Shown in pieces: positions 52,421 to 57,971 of a stretch of 57,971 bases of DNA. Source of the stretch: T1Sed10-7 sp047921175 (GTDB lineage Bacteria; Actinomycetota; Nitriliruptoria; Nitriliruptorales; Nitriliruptoraceae). The notes under the pieces are model-generated. The model saw only the letters and a program-made list of their open reading frames with translations. It was not told the origin of the DNA and did not search any database. The translations under genes and the position numbers were made by a program. The stretch's first letter is position 1; every line of letters starts with the position of its first letter. The stretch lies in NCBI GenBank assembly GCA_047921175.1, contig JBLRWQ010000010.1, positions 1 to 57,971 on the forward strand. The letters are read 5' to 3'.

Positions 52421-53436
52421 GGGCGACGGACGACCAGCCGGGTCAGCTCCCGGTCCTCGGCGCCGTAGCGGTACTTGTAGCTCTCGTCGCCGCGCAGCAG
52501 GTCGAACGTCTCGCAGCCCTCCTCTGCGGCGGCGCCGATCAGGAGGTTCACCAGCACCACCCCCGGCGCGAAGGCCGCCAGGGCGGGATCGACCGCAGAG
52601 TTGTAGAGCCCCCACGTGCCGCGGTGGACCAGCGACACGGTGCTGGCGGCCAGCAGCCCGCCGACGTGGAGCTCGTGGAGCCGGAAGGTCCCGTCCGGTA
52701 CCAGCCGCTCGGCCAGCAGCTTGAACCAGACGTGCATGTCCGCCCGCTGGAAGAACCCGGCCTTGTCGGGGAAGCTCGACGCCGCCTGGTCGAGGAAGTC
52801 GTCCAGGCGCCCGACGACCTCGTCGCCCGGCACGGTGACGAGCTCGAGCTCCCCGGCATCACGCGCCAGCTTGCGGGTCTTGCGGTTGAGCTCCTGACGC
52901 AACCGCCCCGGGAGGCCGGCCAGGAACGCCTCGTGGCTGTCGGGCAGGGTGACCCGCGGACAGACGTCCTCGCGCGCGTCCTCGATGACCTCCAGGCCGT
53001 GGGTGTGCAAGGCGCGACGGAACGACTCGGGCCAGCCGCTGTCGGTGGCCAGGCCACCGGCGACGAACTCGTCCCAGTCCACGTCGTGGACGAGGTTGGC
53101 CACGTAGGCGCTCGCGACATCCAGGCGATCCTCACGCCGGCTGACGGGGCCCAGGTAGTCGGTGACCTCGGTCCCCCCCTGGAAGCGCCGGATCTCCTCC
53201 GGCCCACCCGGGCTGCCCTGGACGTCGTTGGCGTCCGGGATCACGCCGATGAGGCGTCCGTCCCGGTGCACGGTGTGGACGCGGACCGCGGTGGTGGCCG
53301 CGAACACCTCGGACCAGGCGGCGAGGTAGCGGGGGGTGTGGAAGATCGTCGCGTCCGGGTCCTCGTCGACCAGCAGCTGCCAGGCGGCACGGTCGCTGCC
53401 CTCGGGTAGCTCCTCGTGCGTCCGCAACTCGATCAC
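52417..53436 (-). CDS. FemAB/GNAT-fold acyltransferase-like protein
   Basis: 339 residues from GTG 53436 (GAGGA six bases upstream). Double-GNAT layout typical of FemAB and CelD/BioF2-like proteins: FHTPRYLAAWSEVF, VIPDANDV, then LPGRLRQELNRKTRKLAR and the second GNAT part LHVGGLLAASTVSLVHRGTWGLYNSAVDPALAAFAPGVVL with DLLRGDESYKYRYGA. Substrate unknown (aminoacyl or acyl transfer to a glycan are options). Translationally coupled to mshA. Confidence 0.75.
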   Translation of the reverse strand: MIELRTHEELPEGSDRAAWQLLVDEDPDATIFHTPRYLAAWSEVFAATTAVRVHTVHRDGRLIGVIPDANDVQGSPGGPEEIRRFQGGTEVTDYLGPVSRREDRLDVASAYVANLVHDVDWDEFVAGGLATDSGWPESFRRALHTHGLEVIEDAREDVCPRVTLPDSHEAFLAGLPGRLRQELNRKTRKLARDAGELELVTVPGDEVVGRLDDFLDQAASSFPDKAGFFQRADMHVWFKLLAERLVPDGTFRLHELHVGGLLAASTVSLVHRGTWGLYNSAVDPALAAFAPGVVLVNLLIGAAAEEGCETFDLLRGDESYKYRYGAEDRELTRLVVRRP

Positions 53437-53621
53437 GGCAGGTCCTCGTCGCTGGTGGGGTGCGCCTGGCGTCGGGCACGCCCGTGGTGGTCCATCCTCC
53501 GGGCCGCGCCGTGCACGGCCGTCCCCGCTTCGGGCGGCTGCCGAGGTCGATCCGTCGCCGTCCTGGGTCCGGATGGTACCGCTCGCAACCATCTCGGCCC
53601 TGCCCGGACGGTCGGTCGTGC

Positions 53622-54230
53622 TCAGCGGTCGTCGGGTTCGGCCGGCGGCGATGCCGCCCGGATCGCGGCGTCGTCGACCTCACCGGTCCCGAGCACGTCC
53701 AGCAGCTGGCGGCGGCGGCTCGGACGCGGCTCCTTGAGCTCGGCGAGCCGCCGGAACGAGCGGTACATCTCCAGCAGCGCCTGCCGCTGCGGTCCCGTCA
53801 GGTGCGGGTCGGCCGCCACCGCCGCCTCGACGTCGATGTCGATCTCGCGCTCGTCGAGGATGCCGGCCTTGACGTAGAGGGTCTCCGAGGAGATCTCGAG
53901 CGCCTTGGCGATGGCCTGCAGGATCTCCGCGGACGGCTTGCGTAGCCCGCGCTCGATCTGTGACAGGTAGGGGTTGCTGACACCGGCGATCTTGGCCAGC
54001 TTGCGCAGCGACAGGGCTGCGGCCTCACGCTGGTTGCGGATGTAGGCGCCGAGCTCGTCCAGCGGCGAGCCGTCCTCCTGCGTTGCGTGTGTTCCGTGCC
54101 CCTCGTGCGCCTCGTGGGCCTCGTGCGCCTCGTGCCGCTCGTGGGCCTCGTGCGCCTCGTCGTCGGGCGCGGCCGGGGACGGTGTGGCCCGGCGTGGCCG
54201 GTCGTCGGGGCTGGACCGGGTCTGTGCCAC
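53622..54230 (-). CDS. XRE-family regulator with N-terminal His repeat
   Basis: 202 residues from GTG 54230 (GGAGGGG five bases upstream). Residues 25-48 form a repeat with His at every third position (27 to 48, eight histidines, mostly EAH units), then a Cro/C1 HTH (about 53-115): IRNQREAAALSLRKLAKIAGVSNPYLSQIERGLRKPSAEIL in overlapping pieces, and a C-terminal DVEAAVAADPHLTGPQRQALLEMYRSF segment conserved in Rv0474-type regulators. A TAGGGT box lies at 54284-54279. The repeat suggests metal sensing or binding, unproven. Confidence 0.85.
   Translation of the reverse strand: MAQTRSSPDDRPRRATPSPAAPDDEAHEAHERHEAHEAHEAHEGHGTHATQEDGSPLDELGAYIRNQREAAALSLRKLAKIAGVSNPYLSQIERGLRKPSAEILQAIAKALEISSETLYVKAGILDEREIDIDVEAAVAADPHLTGPQRQALLEMYRSFRRLAELKEPRPSRRRQLLDVLGTGEVDDAAIRAASPPAEPDDR
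54087..54158 (-). repeat. 9-bp repeat array coding for (E-A-H)n
   Basis: Alternating CCTCGTGCG/CCTCGTGGG units on the plus strand encode the His-rich tract of the XRE regulator; recent slippage expansion is likely. Confidence 0.85.
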
Positions 54231-54290
54231 CGTCGCCCCTCCGCTTCGGCTCGTCCGCTCGTCGCCCACCGGCGTCGGGACCCTAGCGGT

Positions 54291-55277
54291 TCACCGGTCG
54301 CCGCTCGCCACCCAGCCTGCGAGCTGGTCGGCCAGCTCGTGGACCAGCGCCGTCGGCCGCACCTGGCCGGCGGGGCGACCACCACCCAGCGGCGGCGACG
54401 GGACCCACGTCCCCGGCGGCACGATGTTGGCAGTCTCCAGCAGGAACGCCACCACTGCGGCGACCCCACGCGTTGCGCCGTCGGCGGCCTTGATCGCGAG
54501 GCCCGCCGGGCTGCCGTCCGCCGCGAGGAACCCTGCCGCGTAGACCCCCTCGGCACCGACCTTGGCCACCACGCCGGCGCCGAGCAGGGCGGACTCGAGC
54601 CGACCCTGCCCACCGACCAGATCGGGGTGGGTGAGGCCCGCGTCACGCACCGCCTCCAGTCGCGGTGCCACGGCCAGTGCCGCGAAGGCCGCCGCCAGCC
54701 GGTGCAACGGGACGACCACCGCGGGTGCACCGCAGCCGTCCACCCCGTGCCCGGCGACCGGGCCGAGCCAGGTGCCCAGCCGGTCCAGCACCACGCGCTG
54801 CAGCGGGCCGTCGGGGTCGAGCAGCGCCACCCCTGCCACGCCGACCGATCGGCCGGCAAGCGCGAACAGGGCGTGCTTGCCCGAGCAGTTGTGCTGCAGC
54901 CGGCTCGGGGTCGCTCCGGGGGTCGCCTCCGCGACCGCGGGGGGACAGGTCAGCTCCTCAGGCCCGCGACCGGCACGCACCAGCAGCTGCTGGACCGCCG
55001 CCAGCTGCGCCGGCTCGCCCCGGTGCGACGCCCAGGCGACGGCGATCTCTCCGCTCGTCGGGGCGGCGTCGTCCAGCAGTTCCAGACCGACAGCGGCCTG
55101 GAGGGGCTTGACGGCGGAGCGCGGGAACACCGCCAGATCGGGGGCGCCGGCCGACAGCAGGACCGACCCCTCCGGGCGGGCCACGACCAGCGACCCGGCG
55201 TGGACCGACTCGACGTGCTCCACGCCGGTGCGGACGTCGCGACGGGTGACCTCCGCGAGGACGGGCCCCGTCAGCAT
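54291..55277 (-). CDS. L-asparaginase II family protein
   Basis: 328 residues of the PF06089-type asparaginase family: SVHAGSLVVARPEGSVLLSAG, FPRSAVKPLQAAVGLELL (Ser-Xaa-Xaa-Lys serine nucleophile region), ASHRGEPAQLAAVQQLL, HNCSGKHALFALA and GHGVDGCGAPAVVVPLHRLA. Cytoplasmic; predicted conversion of asparagine to aspartate. Start ATG 55277, 16 nt after rsiG. The ribosome site is weak, so translation may depend on rsiG. Confidence 0.85.
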   Translation of the reverse strand: MLTGPVLAEVTRRDVRTGVEHVESVHAGSLVVARPEGSVLLSAGAPDLAVFPRSAVKPLQAAVGLELLDDAAPTSGEIAVAWASHRGEPAQLAAVQQLLVRAGRGPEELTCPPAVAEATPGATPSRLQHNCSGKHALFALAGRSVGVAGVALLDPDGPLQRVVLDRLGTWLGPVAGHGVDGCGAPAVVVPLHRLAAAFAALAVAPRLEAVRDAGLTHPDLVGGQGRLESALLGAGVVAKVGAEGVYAAGFLAADGSPAGLAIKAADGATRGVAAVVAFLLETANIVPPGTWVPSPPLGGGRPAGQVRPTALVHELADQLAGWVASGDR

Positions 55278-55293
55278 CGGTCGCCGGCGGCGG

Positions 55294-55878
55294 TCATCCC
55301 AGCAGGTCGCGGACGTCCGCGCGACCATCCTTGTAGCGCGCGGCGAGCTCGGCCCGCAGGGCGTCGATGCGCTCGAACAAGGCGCGCCGGCGGGCGGACA
55401 ACGCCGCCTCCAGCTCGAGCAGGAGCTCGACCAGCCGGTCGGCCTCGTCGAGCGGCTGCTCCTCCAACCCGTGCAGTAGCGGCTCGGCGAGCAGCTCGTC
55501 CACCGCGGCGGTGTAGCGCTCGGCATCGTCCGGGACCCGGACCCGCGACGACCGCGCCCGGCTCGGGCCGGTGTGGGGTCCGACGTCCGCGAGGATCGAC
55601 GGCAACGCGTCCAGGAGATCGCCGCTGCCGTCGTCGTCACGCTCCACGAGGCTGGCGCGCAGGATGTCGAGCCGGCCCTGTAGCACGCGACGGGCGTAGG
55701 AGACCCCTTCCTCGGCGGTCTCGCAGGCGGCCCGGAGCTCCCGCAACGTGGCGGTCTCCAGGGTGTCGAGACTCGCGAGCTGCTCGTCGGTGACCAGCGA
55801 CGCCGGGGACGGCAGTCCCGCCAGCGCACGTTCCACCGCTGCAGCCCCCGGGCCACGGCCGGGGCCAGGACCGCTCAC
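55294..55878 (-). CDS. rsiG: RsiG-like cyclic-di-GMP-dependent anti-sigma factor
   Basis: 194 residues from GTG 55878 (GAGGAGGAC upstream). In Streptomyces RsiG sequesters the sigma factor WhiG when bound to c-di-GMP. The binding signature E(X)3S(X)2R(X)3Q(X)3D is exact at E56, S60, R63, Q67, D71 (EEGVSYARRVLQGRLD). A second copy lies at E157, S161, R164, F168, D172 (EAALSARRRALFERID), identical in spacing except Phe for Gln. Both are on long amphipathic helices separated by an Asp/Ser/Pro linker (about 80-118), the antiparallel-coil layout of RsiG. Its sigma partner is not in the window. Confidence 0.85.
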   Translation of the reverse strand: MSGPGPGRGPGAAAVERALAGLPSPASLVTDEQLASLDTLETATLRELRAACETAEEGVSYARRVLQGRLDILRASLVERDDDGSGDLLDALPSILADVGPHTGPSRARSSRVRVPDDAERYTAAVDELLAEPLLHGLEEQPLDEADRLVELLLELEAALSARRRALFERIDALRAELAARYKDGRADVRDLLG

Positions 55879-55909
55879 GGTCGTCCTCCTCGCTCGTCGG
55901 GCGGGCCTC

Positions 55910-55915
55910 ACCCTA
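55910..55915 (-). promoter_or_regulatory. Possible rsiG -10 element
   Basis: TAGGGT on the minus strand, 31 nt before the GTG of rsiG, in the divergent gap with the DUF4388 gene. Confidence 0.35.
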
Positions 55916-55984
55916 GCCGGCATGGGCCCACCGCCAGCCGTCTCCCTCCCGGCGGCCGCCCCGGGGCGTCCCAGGTGGCGTGGC

Positions 55985-55990
55985 TAGGCT
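55985..55990 (+). promoter_or_regulatory. -10 element for a leaderless mRNA
   Basis: TAGGCT ends exactly six bases before the GTG of the DUF4388 gene, the same geometry as at 38966; no ribosome site is present. Confidence 0.5.
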
Positions 55991-55996
55991 TCGCGC

Positions 55997-57025
55997 GTGC
56001 GAGGTGACCTGGCCGAGACGACCCCCGCAGCGCTGCTCGCGGCGCTGGGTCGGGGTCGTGCCCGTGGACGGCTGCAGCTCGACGGGCCGGAGGGCCGGGG
56101 CGAGATCGTGTTCTGGGACGGGCAGGTGGTGGACGCAAGCTCTCCCGCCCCACGCGCCCAGCTCGTGGAGCGGCTCGCCCGCACCGGCCGGCTCCCGAAG
56201 CAGCACGGCACCGTCGACGCCGCGGTGGCGGACCGGCTGCGCGCCGAGCCGGTGGTCGACGCCGTGGCCGAGCTGCTGTCCTGGCGCTCCGGCCGGTACG
56301 TCCTGGCCCCTGCGCCCGAGGACGCCTCGGAGCCAGACCTCGACGGTCCGCGCCTGCCGGTCACGGTCATCCTGGAGCAGGCGCAGCGGCGGCGCGCCCG
56401 GCTGGACCAGCTCGCCTGGCTGCTCCCCTCCCTCGAGGTGGTCCCCAGGCCGGCGTCGGAGCCGCCGCTGCACCTCGACCTCGGCACCGACGCGGCCGCG
56501 TTGCTCGAGGCCGCCGACGGCCTGCACGACGCCACCGCGCTGGCGCACCACCTCGGCCTCGGCGGACTGGAGGTCCTCCGCCTGCTCGCCGCGCTGCACG
56601 CGCTCGGGCAGGTCGACATCACGGTGCCGGGAGCAGCCCCTGAGGCGCTTGCACCGACGACCGCCGACATCGGCGACACGGTCGCTGGTACCAGCGTGAG
56701 CCGGCCAACCCCGGAGGACGGGCGGGACGCCGGTGACGACGCCGGCCACGGCCGCGTCAACGGCCAGAACGACGCCACGGACGTCGCCGCGTTCCTCCGG
56801 GAGCTCAGCTCGCTCGCGCTCGGTGAGGACCGCGCCGCACCGTCGACGTCCCCGCGTCGGCAGCCACCTGACGACGCCGCGCCCGCGGACGGTGGCGCCG
56901 GAACGGACCACGGGACACCCGCGTCCGGCCGGCAGCGAGCTGGGCGGTCCCACCGGGAGCCGGAGCCCTCGCGCCGGGAGCCGGGGCCCTCGCGCCGACG
57001 GCGCGGCCTGTTCGGCCGCAGCTGA
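55997..57025 (+). CDS. DUF4388-domain protein
   Basis: 342 residues. Residues 1-110 fit DUF4388 (PATAN-like): RGDLAETTPAALLAALGRGRARGRLQL, GEIVFWDGQVVDASS, then a helical section and a winged-helix-like LLEAADGLHDATALAHHLGLGGLEVLRLLAAL (about 170-215). The last 120 residues are disordered with a basic Arg-rich end. These domains occur in bacterial signalling proteins; role unknown. Divergent from rsiG, probably leaderless. Confidence 0.75.
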   Translation: MRGDLAETTPAALLAALGRGRARGRLQLDGPEGRGEIVFWDGQVVDASSPAPRAQLVERLARTGRLPKQHGTVDAAVADRLRAEPVVDAVAELLSWRSGRYVLAPAPEDASEPDLDGPRLPVTVILEQAQRRRARLDQLAWLLPSLEVVPRPASEPPLHLDLGTDAAALLEAADGLHDATALAHHLGLGGLEVLRLLAALHALGQVDITVPGAAPEALAPTTADIGDTVAGTSVSRPTPEDGRDAGDDAGHGRVNGQNDATDVAAFLRELSSLALGEDRAAPSTSPRRQPPDDAAPADGGAGTDHGTPASGRQRAGRSHREPEPSRREPGPSRRRRGLFGRS

Positions 57026-57078
57026 CGCGGCCGCTCAGGTGGGGTAGTCGACGGTCTCGGCCGCAGCTGACGCGGCCG
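57013..57078. terminator. Duplicated bidirectional hairpin between convergent genes
   Basis: CGGCCGC-AGCTGAC-GCGGCCG occurs at 57013-57033 and again at 57058-57078, each a perfect 7-bp stem with a 7-nt loop, at the converging ends of the DUF4388 and ppa genes. No U-run. Confidence 0.45.
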
Positions 57079-57103
57079 CTCAGGTGGGGTAGTCGACGGT
57101 CTC
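57014..57103. repeat. Perfect 45-bp tandem duplication
   Basis: Bases 57014-57058 are repeated exactly at 57059-57103. The unit contains the DUF4388 stop codon and the last codons of ppa, so the copy outside each gene is a non-coding remnant. Confidence 0.95.
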
Positions 57104-57592
57104 GGCCGCGCCGGGGTAGCGCTCGCGGGCCTCATCGATGACCTGCAGGGCCCGCTCTCGGTTCTCCCATCCGCGCACGTCGACGAGCTTGCGTTCGAGG
57201 TCCTTGTAGATACCGAAGAAGTGGGCGATCTCGTCCAGCAGGTGCTTGGGGACGTCGTTCAGGTAGCGCAGGCTCCGCCAGCGCGGATCGTGGTCGGCCA
57301 CCGTCAGGATCTTCTCGTCCGGCCCCTTGTCGTCGGACATGTCGAGCATGCCGAGGACCCGGGCGTTGACCGTGCAGCCGGGGAAGGACGGCTCACCCAG
57401 GATCACGATGGCATCGAGGTGGTCACCATCCAGCGCCAGGGTGTCGGGGATGAACCCGTAGTCGCCGGGGTAGCGGACCGCGGTGAACAGCATCCGGTCG
57501 AGCACGAAGGTCTGCCGCTCGAAGTCCCACTCGTACTTGTTGCGTGAGCCCATGGGGACCTCGATGAAGACCTCGATCGTCTCGTCGCTCAT
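57080..57592 (-). CDS. ppa: Inorganic pyrophosphatase
   Basis: Family I soluble pyrophosphatase, 170 residues. Signature: VFIEVPMGSRNKYEWD, YPGDYGFIPDTLALDGDHLDAIVIL (three Asp metal ligands), DDKGPDEKIL and HFFGIYKDLE. ATG preceded by GAGGAG; a TAGGGT box lies at 57628-57623. The gene end falls in a tandem duplication that leaves the protein intact. Confidence 0.96.
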   Translation of the reverse strand: MSDETIEVFIEVPMGSRNKYEWDFERQTFVLDRMLFTAVRYPGDYGFIPDTLALDGDHLDAIVILGEPSFPGCTVNARVLGMLDMSDDKGPDEKILTVADHDPRWRSLRYLNDVPKHLLDEIAHFFGIYKDLERKLVDVRGWENRERALQVIDEARERYPGAAETVDYPT

Positions 57593-57812
57593 GCGTGCGC
57601 CTCCTCGTGGCCGACGTCGGGCACCCTAGCTGCGGCGACCCCCCGACCGCCGGCGCCGGCGGTCGGGCGATGGCGGGCAACAGGGTCCAGGGGCAGGTGG
57701 CAGGGGCCAGGGAGCGGCGGGGACCGGTGGTGGGCGTGGGTCGGCCACGTGGGTCAGGTTCCCGATCGGCCGCCCTGGCCGAGCGCCCTGGCCGACCCTT
57801 GTAGCCCGCGTC
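57593..57812. other. 220-nt gap upstream of ppa
   Basis: Apart from the ppa ribosome site and possible -10 box near 57625 I see no gene, tRNA or clear hairpin. The stretch is rich in CCCTGGCC/GGCCAGGG words. Confidence 0.5.
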
Positions 57813-57971
57813 TCAGTCCTCGGGTAGCGACAGGTACTGGACCGGGCCCGTGTCCGGTGAGGCCCGCGCAGCAGCGTGACGCCCGGCACCAGACGGCTCG
57901 TCATCTGGGGGCCGTCGTGGGCCTACTGGTCCAGCCCGCTGCCCGGGTGGGCGCAGCGTTCCTTCCGACCC
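57813..57971 (-). CDS. Possible C-terminal end of a gene running off the window
   Basis: The minus strand is open from the edge to a TGA at 57815-57813, encoding 52 residues that are Pro/Gly/Arg/Ala-rich and end VQYLSLPED. Codon use is less GC-biased than in neighbours, so it is either a disordered tail or not coding. No family is recognisable. Confidence 0.3.
   Translation of the reverse strand, partial: GSEGTLRPPGQRAGPVGPRRPPDDEPSGAGRHAAARASPDTGPVQYLSLPED

Noticed and set aside
54087..54158. CRISPR-like repeat array
   Set aside because: The 9-bp units have no spacers and are in frame within the XRE gene.
57626..57904. 92-codon frame on the minus strand upstream of ppa
   Set aside because: Pro/Arg-rich translation, no ribosome site, and poor codon bias; better explained as non-coding plus a possible gene end in another frame.

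Overview
This is about 58 kb of very GC-rich DNA with tightly packed genes, many GTG starts and 1-10 nt start/stop overlaps. Gene content points to an actinobacterium: a mycothiol glycosyltransferase (MshA), an RsiG-type anti-sigma factor, SigK/RskA, Rex, and actinobacterial-style menaquinone and cytochrome c maturation genes. Many genes have counterparts, as I recall, in the Mycobacterium tuberculosis Rv0474-Rv0561 interval (XRE regulator, MshA, YbjN, ProC, excisionase-type HTH, epimerase, PlsC-like acyltransferase, glutaredoxin, HemC, ResA/CcdA/ResB/CcsB, MenA/E/B/C/D/G/J). The split cytochrome b6/subunit IV and the divergent sequences argue against a mycobacterium or streptomycete. A deep-branching class such as Nitriliruptoria is my best guess, not a demonstrated assignment.

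Layout. 1-11031 (minus): complex I operon nuoA to nuoL (nuoL cut by the window edge). 11134-22421: menaquinone biosynthesis, with menJ and menG (minus), a zinc-ribbon protein, a MerR-like protein and menF (plus), menB-menA-menC-menD (minus) and menE (plus). 22408-23837: ECF sigma factor SigK and anti-sigma RskA. 23938-28197: System II cytochrome c maturation (resA, ccdA, resB, ccsB). 28304-33553: a b6f-like menaquinol:cytochrome c oxidoreductase operon with split cytochrome b, Rieske protein, di-haem cytochrome c, a two-cluster ferredoxin and two unrecognised membrane proteins. 33692-37900: GDPD, YihY, a HemC-like protein lacking its catalytic residues, Rex, glutaredoxin. 37977-40030 (plus): a cyclic-di-GMP-I riboswitch, a CAP-domain secreted protein, a TIM-barrel isomerase and a 30-residue membrane protein. 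40034-49379 (minus): acyltransferase, epimerase, HTH protein, AcuC-type deacetylase, MacAB-like exporter, proC, YbjN. 49496-57971: pruA, mshA, FemAB/GNAT-like protein, His-rich XRE regulator, asparaginase, RsiG, DUF4388 protein, pyrophosphatase and a possible partial gene at the edge.

Functionally most of the window is one respiratory chain: NADH enters at complex I, electrons pass through the menaquinone made by the men genes to the b6f-like complex, and the Res/Ccs genes mature its c-type cytochrome. A candidate Rex operator sits on the putative start of menJ transcription, and rex itself lies 25 kb away, which suggests NADH/NAD+ feedback on the quinone pool. Two independent cyclic-di-GMP receptors, one RNA (GEMM-I riboswitch) and one protein (RsiG), lie within 18 kb of each other. 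No gene-free stretch exceeds 300 bases. I saw no rRNA, tRNA, CRISPR array, insertion sequence or replication origin.
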